Shown here piece after piece: positions 11,942 through 20,143 of a stretch of DNA of 64,000 nucleotides. How positions within the stretch are numbered: the first letter of the stretch is position 1; every line of letters begins with the position of its first letter. The translations under genes and the position numbers were made by a program. The notes under the pieces were generated by a model. The model worked only from the letters and a program-made list of their open reading frames with translations, ran no database searches and was not told where the DNA came from. The DNA comes from Massilia sp. IC2-278 (GTDB lineage Bacteria; Pseudomonadota; Gammaproteobacteria; Burkholderiales; Burkholderiaceae_D). The stretch spans positions 868,001-932,000 of the forward strand of contig NZ_JAJFES010000001.1 of NCBI RefSeq assembly GCF_020708045.1, read 5' to 3'.

Positions 11942-12526
11942 ATGAAAAATGCCATTCGTCCCGCCCTCGCCGTATTCGCGGCCCTCACCCTGCTGTGCGG
12001 CCTGGCCTACCCGCTGGCCGTGACAGGCCTGGCGCAGCTGATCATGCCGCGGCAGGCCAACGGCAGCCTGGTCGAACACGACGGCAAGGTCGTCGGTTCG
12101 CAGCTGATCGGCCAGTCGTTCACCTCGCCGCGCTACTTCTGGGGCCGGCCGTCGGCCACGGCGCCTACGCCGAATAATGCCGCCGGTTCCTCGGGCGCCA
12201 ACCAGGGTCCGAGCAATCCTGCCCTGAAGGAGGCGGTGGCAGGCCGCATCGCCGCCCTGCGTGCAGCCGATCCGAATAATCGCGACGCCATTCCGGTCGA
12301 CCTGGTCGCCGCCTCGGCCAGCGGCCTCGACCCGCACATCAGCCCCGCCGCGGCGCTGTACCAGGTCAACCGGGTAGCCGCCGCGCGCGGTTTCCCGCGC
12401 GAGCGCGTGCTGGGCCTGGTCGAAGCGCATACCGAGCTTCCCTGGCTGGGCCTGTTCGGCGAAGCGCGGGTCCATGTACTGGCCCTGAATCTGGCATTGG
12501 ACGAGCAGATGCCGCATACTCGCTGA
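11942..12526 (+). CDS. kdpC: Potassium-transporting ATPase subunit C
   Basis: A 194-residue protein with one N-terminal membrane anchor (LAVFAALTLLCGLAYPLAVTG) and a periplasmic domain. KdpC hallmarks are present: GSQLIGQSF, YFWGRPSAT, NPALKEAV, PVDLVAASASGLDPHISP and RVLGLVEAHTE. KdpC is needed for assembly and raises nucleotide affinity of KdpB. It begins 12 bp after kdpB, and its stop is one base before the kdpD ATG, showing a single operon. Confidence 0.96.
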   Translation: MKNAIRPALAVFAALTLLCGLAYPLAVTGLAQLIMPRQANGSLVEHDGKVVGSQLIGQSFTSPRYFWGRPSATAPTPNNAAGSSGANQGPSNPALKEAVAGRIAALRAADPNNRDAIPVDLVAASASGLDPHISPAAALYQVNRVAAARGFPRERVLGLVEAHTELPWLGLFGEARVHVLALNLALDEQMPHTR

Positions 12527-12527
12527 C

Positions 12528-15230
12528 ATGAAAGCTGACGTGATGAGCCGACCCGACCCCGACGCCGTGCTGGCCCAGGTGCGCGCCCAGGAAAAACGCG
12601 ACGCGCGCGGCAGCCTGCGCATCTATGTCGGGGCGTCGGCGGGCGTCGGCAAGACCTATGCGATGCTGCTCGAGGCGCGCAAGCTGGCGGCAAGCGGCGC
12701 GGACGTGCTGGCCGGCGTGGTCGAGACACACGGGCGCCAGGACACCGCCGCCCTGCTCGCCGGCCTCGACCTGCTGCCGGCGCGCAGCCTGCCCTACCGC
12801 GGCCGCGACCTGCCCGAGTTCGACCTCGACGCCGCCCTGGCGCGCCGGCCGGCGCTGGTCCTGGTCGACGAACTGGCCCATTCGAACGTGCCCGGCTCGC
12901 GCCACCCGAAGCGCTGGCAGGACGTCGAGGAGCTGCTCGCGGCCGGCATCGACGTCTTCACTACCCTCAACGTGCAGCACCTGGAGAGCCTGAACGACGT
13001 CGTTGCCGGCATCGCCGGCGTGAAGGTGGCCGAGACCGTGCCCGACAGCGTGTTCGATGGCGCCGACGAAGTCGTGCTGGTCGACGTGCCGGCCGACGAA
13101 CTGCTGGCGCGCCTGAAGGCCGGCAAGGTCTACCAGGGCGCCCAGGCCGAGCGGGCGTCGAACAACTTCTTCCGCAAGGGGAATCTGATCGCGCTGCGCG
13201 AACTGGCCCTGCGCCGCACGGCCGAGCGTATCGGCGACGACGTGCGCGCCTACCGCGTCGAGCAGGCCATCGCGCCGGTGTGGAAGACCGACGGCGCCCT
13301 GCTGGCCTGCGTCGGGCCAAGGGATAACTCCGAGCACGTGGTGCGCAACTGCGCGCGCCTGGCCGGCCAGCTCGATTGCGCCTGGCATGCGGTGTACGTC
13401 GAAACGCCCGCATTGCAGCGCTTGTCGGATGCGCGCCGCGAAGCCACGCTGGGCGTCCTGAAACTGGCCCAGGAACTGGGCGCCACCACGGCCGTGCTGC
13501 CGGACGCCGAGCCGGCCCAGGCGCTGCTGGCCTATGCGCGCTCGCACAACCTGCAGCGCCTGGTGCTGGGCCGCCGGCATGGGCAGCGGCTGCGCCTGTC
13601 CCGGCCGCTGCACGCCAGGCTGTCGCGGCTCGCGCCCGACATCGACCTGCTCGAAGTCGGCGCCGGCGCCGCCACCCGGCCGCGCGCCGCGCAGGAGTCC
13701 CCGGGCGCCGAGTCGACCCACCCGAACCGGCTGCGCTATCTGTGGGCTGGACTCATCGGCCTGGGCGCGGCGCTGCTGTTCTCGCCGCTATCGAACTGGC
13801 TGGACCTGGCCAACATCGCCATGCTGTTCCTGCTGGTCGTGCTGCTGGTGGCGGTGCGCTTCGGGCGCGGCCCCTCGGTGCTGGCCACCTGCGTCTGCGT
13901 GGCCGGCTTCGACTTCTTCTTCGTCCCGCCGCGCTACAACTTCGCGGTGAGCGACGTGCAGTACCTGATCACCTTCGGCGTGATGCTGGCCGTGGGCCTG
14001 ATTACCGGCCAGCTGACGGCCGGACTGCGCTTCCAGGCCCAGGTCGCGCGCCGGCGCGAGGCGCGCGCCCATTCGCTCTACGAATTCGCGCGCGAACTCT
14101 CTGGCGCGCTGCAGAACGAGCAGGTGCTGGAGTCGACCCGCGCCGCCATCGCCGGCGCCTTCGGTGCGCGCGCCGTGCTGCTGCTGCCGGATGCGGATGG
14201 CAAGCTGGTGTCCGGTCACGACGATCTGGCCGGCCTGGACGCCGGCGTCGCCCAATGGGCCTTCGACCATGCCAGCCCGGCCGGCCACGGCACCCACACC
14301 TTGCCGGGCAGCCCGCTGTTCTATTTGCCTCTGGTGGCGCCGATGCGCACGCGCGGCGTGCTGGCCATCGCGCCCGACGGCGGACGCTGGCTGCCGCTGC
14401 CGGAACAGCGCCAGCAGCTCGATACCTATGCGGCGCTGGCCGCGATCGCGCTGGAACGCGTGCACTACATCGAGGTGGCACAGGCCGCGCTGGTGAGCAT
14501 GGAGTCCGAGCGCCTGCGCAATTCGCTGCTGGCAGCGCTGTCGCACGACTTGCGTACGCCGCTCACCAGCCTGGTCGGTTTGTCGGAATCGCTGCTGCGC
14601 GCCGAGCCGCCGCTGGCCGCGAACGAGCGCGAGACGGCCGCCGCCCTGCACGAGGAAGCGCGGCGGCTGGCGACGATGGTCGCCAATTTGCTCGACATGG
14701 CGCGCATCGAAAGCGGCGCCGTGCGCCTGAACCGGCAATGGCAGGCGCTGGAAGAAACCGTTGGCAGCGCCTTGCGTCCGCTGCGCCAGGCGCTGGGCGC
14801 GCGCAGCATCCGCACGCGCATCCCGGCCGACCTGCCGCTACTGCACTTCGACGCCGTGCTGCTGGAACGGGTGCTGTCGAACCTGCTGGAGAATGCGGCA
14901 AAATACACGCCCCCTGGCAGCACCATCACGATTGCGGCGAGCGCGCGCGAAGACCGGGTCGACGTCAGCGTCAGCGACGATGGCCCCGGCCTGCCGCCGG
15001 GCCGCGAGGAAGCGCTGTTCGAAAAATTTGCGCGCGGCCAGCAGGAGTCCGCCTTGCCGGGCGTGGGCCTGGGGCTGGCGATCTGCCGCGCCATCGTCGA
15101 GGCGCACGGCGGCAAGATCACGGCAGGCCAGGCGCCGGAGGGCGGCGCGATGATCACCTTCTCGCTGCCGCGCGGCACGCCGCCGGCGCTGCCCGACATG
15201 CATCATCTGGAGAACGAAGTCCATGAATGA
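12528..15230 (+). CDS. kdpD: Potassium/osmo-sensing histidine kinase KdpD
   Basis: A 900-residue sensor of full KdpD architecture. The N-terminal KdpD domain has a Walker A motif (GASAGVGKTYAM, about 33-44), followed by the Walker-B-like VLVDELAHSN and a universal-stress-protein-like domain (about 250-370). Next come four close transmembrane segments (about 400-500), a GAF-like region, the phospho-acceptor box LSHDLRTPLTSLVG (His about 672), and ATPase boxes NLLENAAKYTPPGS, DDGPGLPPG and GVGLGLAICR. It phosphorylates KdpE at low K+ or high osmolarity. A second ATG (MSRPDPD) lies five codons inside and could be the true start. The 3' end overlaps kdpE by 8 bases. Confidence 0.96.
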   Translation: MKADVMSRPDPDAVLAQVRAQEKRDARGSLRIYVGASAGVGKTYAMLLEARKLAASGADVLAGVVETHGRQDTAALLAGLDLLPARSLPYRGRDLPEFDLDAALARRPALVLVDELAHSNVPGSRHPKRWQDVEELLAAGIDVFTTLNVQHLESLNDVVAGIAGVKVAETVPDSVFDGADEVVLVDVPADELLARLKAGKVYQGAQAERASNNFFRKGNLIALRELALRRTAERIGDDVRAYRVEQAIAPVWKTDGALLACVGPRDNSEHVVRNCARLAGQLDCAWHAVYVETPALQRLSDARREATLGVLKLAQELGATTAVLPDAEPAQALLAYARSHNLQRLVLGRRHGQRLRLSRPLHARLSRLAPDIDLLEVGAGAATRPRAAQESPGAESTHPNRLRYLWAGLIGLGAALLFSPLSNWLDLANIAMLFLLVVLLVAVRFGRGPSVLATCVCVAGFDFFFVPPRYNFAVSDVQYLITFGVMLAVGLITGQLTAGLRFQAQVARRREARAHSLYEFARELSGALQNEQVLESTRAAIAGAFGARAVLLLPDADGKLVSGHDDLAGLDAGVAQWAFDHASPAGHGTHTLPGSPLFYLPLVAPMRTRGVLAIAPDGGRWLPLPEQRQQLDTYAALAAIALERVHYIEVAQAALVSMESERLRNSLLAALSHDLRTPLTSLVGLSESLLRAEPPLAANERETAAALHEEARRLATMVANLLDMARIESGAVRLNRQWQALEETVGSALRPLRQALGARSIRTRIPADLPLLHFDAVLLERVLSNLLENAAKYTPPGSTITIAASAREDRVDVSVSDDGPGLPPGREEALFEKFARGQQESALPGVGLGLAICRAIVEAHGGKITAGQAPEGGAMITFSLPRGTPPALPDMHHLENEVHE

Positions 15231-15918
15231 ACCACGCCCCACCGCCCTGCTGGTGGAAGACGAACCGCAGATCCGCCGTTTCGTGCGCGCCGCCCTGGAG
15301 CAGGAAGGCTGGCAGGTGCACGAGGCGGGCGAGCTGAAACGCGCCCTGATCGACGCCGGCACGCGCCGCCCCGACCTGGTCGTGCTCGACCTCGGCCTGC
15401 CCGATGGCGACGGCGTCGATTTCATCCAGGACGTGCGCAAGTGGTCGGGCATGCCGATCATCGTGCTGTCGGCGCGCGATGCCGAGCAGGCCAAGATCCG
15501 CGCGCTCGATGCCGGCGCCGACGACTATCTGACCAAGCCCTTCGGCACGGGCGAGCTGCTGGCGCGCATCCGGGCGACCTTGCGCCGCCAACGCCAGCCG
15601 GAAACGGCGGATGCCACCGTGCGTTTCGGTGAGATCGCGGTCGATCTGGTCGAGCGCATCGTCACGAAGAACGGCAGCCGCGTGCACCTGACGCCGACTG
15701 AGTTCAAGCTGCTGTCGACCCTGGTGGCGAATGCGGGCAAGGTGATGACCAATCCGCAGCTGCTGCGCGCGGTGTGGGGACCGTCGAACGGGGAAAACGG
15801 CCACTATTTGCGGGTGTACATGGGCCACCTGCGCCACAAGCTGGAAGACGAGCCGGCCCAGCCGCGGCACCTGATTACCGAGACGGCGGTCGGCTATCGG
15901 CTGGTGCTGGTCCCCTGA
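15223..15918 (+). CDS. kdpE: Response regulator KdpE (OmpR type)
   Basis: A 231-residue response regulator: receiver domain with acidic pair ED (VEDEPQ), phospho-Asp in LVVLDLGLPDGDGVDF (about 52) and Lys in YLTKPFGTGELLARI. A C-terminal winged helix (LTPTEFKLLSTLVANAGKV; HYLRVYMGHLRHKLE) makes it an OmpR/PhoB type. It is the DNA-binding partner of KdpD and activator of kdpFABC. The start overlaps kdpD. Keeping the regulator genes in the structural operon predicts positive feedback. Confidence 0.96.
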   Translation: MNEPRPTALLVEDEPQIRRFVRAALEQEGWQVHEAGELKRALIDAGTRRPDLVVLDLGLPDGDGVDFIQDVRKWSGMPIIVLSARDAEQAKIRALDAGADDYLTKPFGTGELLARIRATLRRQRQPETADATVRFGEIAVDLVERIVTKNGSRVHLTPTEFKLLSTLVANAGKVMTNPQLLRAVWGPSNGENGHYLRVYMGHLRHKLEDEPAQPRHLITETAVGYRLVLVP

Positions 15919-15967
15919 TGTGGCCCGGCGGTTTACAATACGGCCGCAATCAGAACACGAGGCCGTA

Positions 15968-16294
15968 ATGAAAGTATTGAAGGTTCCGTACGCGGAAAAA
16001 GACGAAGCCAAGGCGCTGGGCGCGCGCTGGAATCCCACCCGCAAGAGCTGGTATGTGCCGGACGGCGTGGCGGTGGAGCCGTTTGCGAAGTGGCTGGCGG
16101 GTGGCGGTGAGGCTGGCGGCGAGCCGTCGTCGCGCGATGCGCGTGCGGCCAAGCCGGTGGTCGGTTCGAAGTACGTCGAGCTGGCCCACGCCTGCAATCC
16201 GTTCGAGGAATGCGCCGAGTGCAGGCCGAAGCTGATCGACAGTGGGTGGCTGGAAGCGCACCAGGCCGTGCGCAAGATGCTGGCCGCGCTTTAA
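15968..16294 (+). CDS. DUF5710 domain protein with a C-terminal Cys motif
   Basis: 108 residues. The N-terminal 35 or so, with VPYAEKDEAKALGARWNP and KSWYVP, match DUF5710, a small Trp-rich module found alone and at the ends of DNA-primase or helicase-like proteins. Its function is not established. The C-terminal half is unlike it and contains ACNPFEECAEC, a Cys-x5-Cys-x2-Cys cluster that could bind zinc. ATG 15968 is chosen because the DUF5710 fold starts at once (MKVLKVPY). It follows kdpE after 50 bp on the same strand but is probably unrelated. A palindromic repeat element begins 4 bases after its stop. Confidence 0.75.
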   Translation: MKVLKVPYAEKDEAKALGARWNPTRKSWYVPDGVAVEPFAKWLAGGGEAGGEPSSRDARAAKPVVGSKYVELAHACNPFEECAECRPKLIDSGWLEAHQAVRKMLAAL

Positions 16295-16297
16295 TTC

Positions 16298-16424
16298 GTA
16301 GGGTGGTCGGCTATGCCGTCCACGCGTCGATCGCTGCGGGCTCCGATTTCGTGTCGGACGATCTCGCAGCAAACGATCGACGCGTGGACGGGGAACCCGC
16401 CTCTCGTGGCCCGGTCCACCCTAC
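16298..16424. repeat. Palindromic intergenic element 1 (GTAGGGTGG-bounded)
   Basis: A 127-bp element with 9-bp perfect terminal inverted repeats, GTAGGGTGG (16298-16306) and CCACCCTAC (16416-16424). Inside is an 18-bp perfect inverted repeat, CCGTCCACGCGTCGATCG (16316-16333) with its complement at 16374-16391. Around the centre are the pairs GCTGCG/CGCAGC and TCCGA/TCGGA, so the whole can fold into a long cruciform. It fills the gap between the convergent DUF5710 and regA genes, and its right end supplies the regA stop codon. Related elements are at 25458-25662 and about 28694-28881. No coding frame is evident. Confidence 0.85.
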
Positions 16425-16957
16425 TTGACGCGCTGCTTTTCCAGCTTGCGCGCCAGCGTCCTGCGGTGCATCCCAAGCCGCCGCGCGGCTTCCGAGATAT
16501 TGAAATCCGTCTCCGCCAGCACCGCGTGGATATGCTCCCACTCCAGCGTCTTGATCGACGTCGAGCGGTTCGTCACCTCGACATCCGTGCTCCCCGCCAC
16601 GTGCCCGAAGGCGGCCTCGATATCGTCGGTATTCGACGGCTTGGCCAGGTACTGGCAAGCCCCCAGCTTGATCGCCTCGACCGCGGTGCCGATGCTGGCA
16701 AACCCGGTCAGCACCACGATCAGCATTTCCGGATCGTGCGCATGCAGCATCTGCACGCAGGACAGGCCCGACGCATTCCCTTTCAATTTGAGGTCGACCA
16801 CCGCATAGCCCGGGTCGTGCTCGCGCAGGATCTCGGCGGCCTCTTCATACCCGGGCGCGTGCAGGACCTTGTAGCCGCGCCGCTCGAAGGAACGCCCGAG
16901 CGTGCGTGCAAAGGCTTCGTCGTCCTCGACGATCAACAGGACTGGCGTCTCAGGCAT
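16421..16957 (-). CDS. regA: Redox response regulator of the RegA/PrrA/ActR family
   Basis: 178 residues, the usual size for RegA. The receiver has acidic residues EDDE, phospho-Asp about 55 in YAVVDLKLKG, and Lys in QYLAKPSNTDDIEAAF. A short proline-poor linker leads to a Fis-type helix-turn-helix, EAARRLGMHRRTLARKL (about 155-171), the strongly conserved DNA-binding end of this family. In other proteobacteria RegA/PrrA/ActR controls respiratory oxidases, carbon and nitrogen fixation and related genes according to quinone redox state. It overlaps regB by 8 bases and lies at the end of the cyo-SURF1-regBA cluster. Its TAG stop falls within the terminal repeat of a palindromic element. Confidence 0.92.
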   Translation of the reverse strand: MPETPVLLIVEDDEAFARTLGRSFERRGYKVLHAPGYEEAAEILREHDPGYAVVDLKLKGNASGLSCVQMLHAHDPEMLIVVLTGFASIGTAVEAIKLGACQYLAKPSNTDDIEAAFGHVAGSTDVEVTNRSTSIKTLEWEHIHAVLAETDFNISEAARRLGMHRRTLARKLEKQRVK

Positions 16958-18296
16958 GTTCGCCCTCCCCGGCCAGGCGAATCGCTTCCAGTGGAATCGT
17001 CAACTTCACTTCCGCACCACCCTCTTCTCTATTCCGCGCCACCACCGCGCCACCCAGGGTGCGCGCCACGTTCACCACCAGGAACAGGCCCAGGCCGCCA
17101 CCCGAGCGCCCCTTGGTGCTCTGGTAGGGTTTGCCGAACTGGGCCAGCACGGATGAAGGGAAGCCTGGCCCACGGTCGGTGACCACCACGCACAGGTGAT
17201 CGTCCTCGACGCTCGCGCTCATGCCCACCCAGCCGGTCGGCGAGGCTTCCAGCGCGTTGTCGAGCAGGTTGTCGACGGTCTGCTTCAGGGCCGAGTCAAA
17301 GGCGACCGGCATGTCGTCGACGATCGAATTCTCGTACACGAAATCTTTTACAGGCCGGCTGTCTTCCCACTCTTCGGCCAGTCCGTCGAGGAAAGTATGG
17401 ATGGTCGTGCGCACCGCCGACTCGCCGCGCGCCTTGCCGGCCGAGAGCAAAATCCCGCTGACGATCGATTTGCAGCGCTGGAGCTGGGTCTGCATCTCGC
17501 CGATTTCTTCCAGCAGGTCCGGGCTGTTGCGGAATTCCGGCATGCGCTTCCAGTCGCCCAGGATCACCGACAGGGTCGCCAGCGGCGTGCCGAGTTCGTG
17601 CGCCGCGCCCGAGGCCAGCAGCCCCATGCGCACGATATGGTCTTCTTCTGCCGCACGCTGGCGCAATTCTGCCAGCTGGGCCGCCTTGGCCCTGACTGTG
17701 CCGCTGATGCGCGACACGAAAATGACGAGTAGCGCCGCGTTCAGCGCGAAGCAGATCAGCATGCCCTGCACGTACAGGCTGGCGATGCCGCGCGCATGGT
17801 CGAACGGCAGCGCCAGCGGCTGGGCGTACACGGCCAGCGCGCCGAGGCAGGCGATGGTGATGGCGACGATGGTCCAGGTCGACCAGGCCTCCAGCAGCAC
17901 GGCCGAGATGATGATCTGCAGCAGGTAGAGGAAGGCGAAGGGATTGGTGGTGCCGCCCGAGAGATACAGCTGGACGGTGAGCGTGGCCACGTCCACCAGC
18001 AGCGCCATGAACAGTTCGCTGTTGGCCACCGGCCGCCGCTCGTGCCAGCGCAGGTGGCTGGCGATGTTAAAGGCGATCAGGCAGGCCAGCACCTGCAGCA
18101 TGTGCACCAGCGGCAGGTTGATGTCGAAGATGAGGATCGCGCCGGCGATGGTCGTGACTTGCCCGATGACCGCAATCCAGCGCAGCTCGATGAGCTGCAG
18201 CATGTTCTTGTGGCCGGCGGCGTATTCGACGTGGGCTTCTTCGGCAGAAGCGATCGAAGGCGTTATTCTTGTTAGTAGATCAAACTTTACTGCCAT
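16950..18296 (-). CDS. regB: Quinone-sensing redox histidine kinase of the RegB/PrrB/ActS family
   Basis: 448 residues from the chosen start. Six membrane segments fill about residues 35-200. Between segments 3 and 4 is GGTTNPF (114-120), the conserved quinone-binding heptad GGxxNPF of RegB. The phospho-acceptor box is GAAHELGTPLATLSVILG (His 234). A Cys at 275 (QLQRCKSIVSGIL) lies in the cytoplasmic dimerisation region and is a candidate for the redox-active Cys of the family. ATPase boxes: DNLLDNALEASP, DRGPGFP, SGGGLGLFLV. ATG 18296 overlaps the SURF1 3' end by 17 bases; a start at 18338 is also possible. It should phosphorylate RegA, which follows with overlap. Confidence 0.93.
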   Translation of the reverse strand: MAVKFDLLTRITPSIASAEEAHVEYAAGHKNMLQLIELRWIAVIGQVTTIAGAILIFDINLPLVHMLQVLACLIAFNIASHLRWHERRPVANSELFMALLVDVATLTVQLYLSGGTTNPFAFLYLLQIIISAVLLEAWSTWTIVAITIACLGALAVYAQPLALPFDHARGIASLYVQGMLICFALNAALLVIFVSRISGTVRAKAAQLAELRQRAAEEDHIVRMGLLASGAAHELGTPLATLSVILGDWKRMPEFRNSPDLLEEIGEMQTQLQRCKSIVSGILLSAGKARGESAVRTTIHTFLDGLAEEWEDSRPVKDFVYENSIVDDMPVAFDSALKQTVDNLLDNALEASPTGWVGMSASVEDDHLCVVVTDRGPGFPSSVLAQFGKPYQSTKGRSGGGLGLFLVVNVARTLGGAVVARNREEGGAEVKLTIPLEAIRLAGEGEHA

Positions 18297-19092
18297 TGTT
18301 GCGCGACCGAGCGGTCTCTCCTTTACCCAAGCGCGCAATATACCACCACGCGCCCATCACCATCAAAGCCAATGCATACCAGGTACCGGCATACACGAGA
18401 TGGTTGTTCGGGAAGGAGATGACGGTCAGGCCGCCAACGGGCTGGTCGGGCGCGCCAGCGGGCTCTTGCCCCTTGGCTGCGTCGACGAAGTACGGAGCAA
18501 CATTGGTCAAGCCGCGCGCGGCGGCGATGCCGGCCACGTCGCGCGAGAACCAGCGGTTGCGCGCCGGGTCGTTTTCGCGCAGGAAGCCGCCGCCGGGTTC
18601 GGCGATGCGCAGCAAACCGGTGAGCGTATGCGGCGCATCGGCAGCGGCGGCGCAGGCATCGGCGGAAGCACGGCGCCCCGGGAAGCGCGCAGCGGTGTTG
18701 CCGGTAGAAGCGATGAAGCCGCGGTTCACCAGGACGATGGAACCGTCGGTCGTGCAGAAAGGCGTGAGCAGCCAGAAGCCGGCGCCGAGGTCGGACACCG
18801 CCTGGACAGGCGTCGTGAATTCGTAGAGGAAGTGCCCGGCGAGACGTACGTGCCGGTATTCGTCGGATTCTTTGGAGACTTGCGCCCAGCGCTCAGAAGG
18901 AGGCGGAGCGATTGGAGCCGCATGCACACGCGACTCCACCCGTTCGATCAGGGCCAGTTTCCATTGCAGGCGTACCACCTGCCAGGTTCCCAGCCCTGCG
19001 AACAGCACGATCAGGAGCAGCCCGAGGATCGCGAGGATCACTCGCACGAAACTACGCCGCGGAGCGGCTGCTGCCGGATCGTGCCTCGACAT
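18280..19092 (-). CDS. SURF1-family oxidase assembly protein
   Basis: 270 residues with the SURF1 plan: an N-terminal transmembrane segment (VILAILGLLLIVLFAGLGTWQ) with the family GTWQVxRLxWK signature, a large periplasmic domain (RHVRLAGHF; VLVNRGFI; NDPARNRWFSRD; FPNNHLVYAGTWYALA) and a C-terminal segment (LALMVMGAWWYIA). SURF1 proteins help insert haem into subunit I of haem-copper oxidases. Its ATG overlaps the cyoD stop (TAATG), so it is co-translated with the bo3-type oxidase genes. This suggests the protein serves the quinol oxidase here. No haem O synthase (cyoE) is in the window. Confidence 0.9.
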   Translation of the reverse strand: MSRHDPAAAAPRRSFVRVILAILGLLLIVLFAGLGTWQVVRLQWKLALIERVESRVHAAPIAPPPSERWAQVSKESDEYRHVRLAGHFLYEFTTPVQAVSDLGAGFWLLTPFCTTDGSIVLVNRGFIASTGNTAARFPGRRASADACAAAADAPHTLTGLLRIAEPGGGFLRENDPARNRWFSRDVAGIAAARGLTNVAPYFVDAAKGQEPAGAPDQPVGGLTVISFPNNHLVYAGTWYALALMVMGAWWYIARLGKGETARSRNNGSKV

Positions 19093-19508
19093 TATTGCAT
19101 GTCGTGGTTACCGTGGCCGGTCACGGCCGCGGCGTCGCCCATGCCGGGCATCATGTTGGCGTTCATGTGGTGCATGACCCAGATCGAGCCCGAGAGCACG
19201 ATCACCAGCAGGACGATGGTGAGGATCAGCGCCATCATGTTCCAGCCGCCTTCCGACTTCGAGTTCATGTGCAGGAAGTAAATCATGTGCACGATGAGCT
19301 GGACGCCGGCGAAGCCGAGGATGACGAACTTGGTGGTCGACGGATCGAGCACGTTGCCCATTACCAGCCAGAACGGGATGACGGTCAGGATCACGGCCAG
19401 CACGAAGCCGGTCGTGTAGTCCTTCAGGCTGTAATGCACGCCAGGGTGGTCGCCGTGGGTGTGGCCGTGCAGCGCGTCATGGCCATGGTCGTGGTGTTGG
19501 TTGCTCAT
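19092..19508 (-). CDS. cyoD: Cytochrome bo3 quinol oxidase subunit IV
   Basis: 138 residues with three membrane segments (YTTGFVLAVILTVIPFWLVM; FVILGFAGVQLIVHMIYFLHM; MMALILTIVLLVIVLSGSIW), as in CyoD. The N-terminus is unusually His-rich (HHDHGHDALHGHTHGDHPG), and the C-terminus is Met/His-rich. This may bind metal, although the length of such tails varies within the family. ATG 19508 overlaps the cyoC stop by 4 bases. Subunit IV supports assembly of the CuB centre. Confidence 0.94.
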   Translation of the reverse strand: MSNQHHDHGHDALHGHTHGDHPGVHYSLKDYTTGFVLAVILTVIPFWLVMGNVLDPSTTKFVILGFAGVQLIVHMIYFLHMNSKSEGGWNMMALILTIVLLVIVLSGSIWVMHHMNANMMPGMGDAAAVTGHGNHDMQ

Positions 19509-20143
19509 GGCAGCACTCCCATCAGGTAGACAAAGGTGAAGACGAAGATCCAGACGACGTCCAGGAAGTGCCAGAACAGCGACAGGCACGACAGGCGGCG
19601 CATGTTCTCGACGTTCAGGCCGTGCTTGCCCAGCTGGACCATCAGGACGACCAGCCACACGATACCGAACAGCACGTGCAGGCCGTGGGTGCCGACCAGC
19701 GAGAAGAAGGCGGTCAGGAAGCCGCTGCGCGACGGGCCGGCGCCTTCGTGGATCAGGTGATAGAACTCGTACAGTTCCAGGCCCAGGAAGCACAGGCCCA
19801 GCAGGCCGGTGATGCCCAGCCAGAGCTGGGCCGAACCCAGCTTCTTGGCCTGCGCCGCGATCATCGCGAAGCCGAAGGTGATCGACGACACCAGCAGGAA
19901 GCCGGTATTGATCGCCACCAGCGGCAGGTCGAACAGCTCGGCGCCCGACGGGCCGCCCGCGAAGTTACGGCCCAGCACTGCATAGGCCGCGAAGAGCGAT
20001 GCGAACAGCAGGCAGTCGCTCATCAGGTAGATCCAGAAACCGAGCAAGGTGCCCTGTTCCGGGTGATGCTCGCGCACGTGGTATTCGCGCACGGCATTGG
20101 CGCCGCCAGCGGCGCCTGGGAAGGTTGCGTTGGTGTTAGACAT
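19505..20143 (-). CDS. cyoC: Cytochrome bo3 quinol oxidase subunit III
   Basis: 212 residues with five membrane segments, the CyoC form. Family features include [45 protein letters not shown] and the C-terminal [13 protein letters not shown]. It starts at an ATG overlapping the end of cyoB by 8 bases; a longer reading from 20170 lies within cyoB and is not preferred. Subunit III stabilises the proton-pumping complex and lipid environment. Confidence 0.95.
   Translation of the reverse strand: MSNTNATFPGAAGGANAVREYHVREHHPEQGTLLGFWIYLMSDCLLFASLFAAYAVLGRNFAGGPSGAELFDLPLVAINTGFLLVSSITFGFAMIAAQAKKLGSAQLWLGITGLLGLCFLGLELYEFYHLIHEGAGPSRSGFLTAFFSLVGTHGLHVLFGIVWLVVLMVQLGKHGLNVENMRRLSCLSLFWHFLDVVWIFVFTFVYLMGVLP

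Noticed and set aside
9497..12622. Long open frame (over 1000 codons) on the minus strand opposite kdpA-kdpC
   Set aside because: It spans three well-supported kdp genes, shows no domain, and has the His/Gln/Gly/Arg-rich composition of an antisense shadow.
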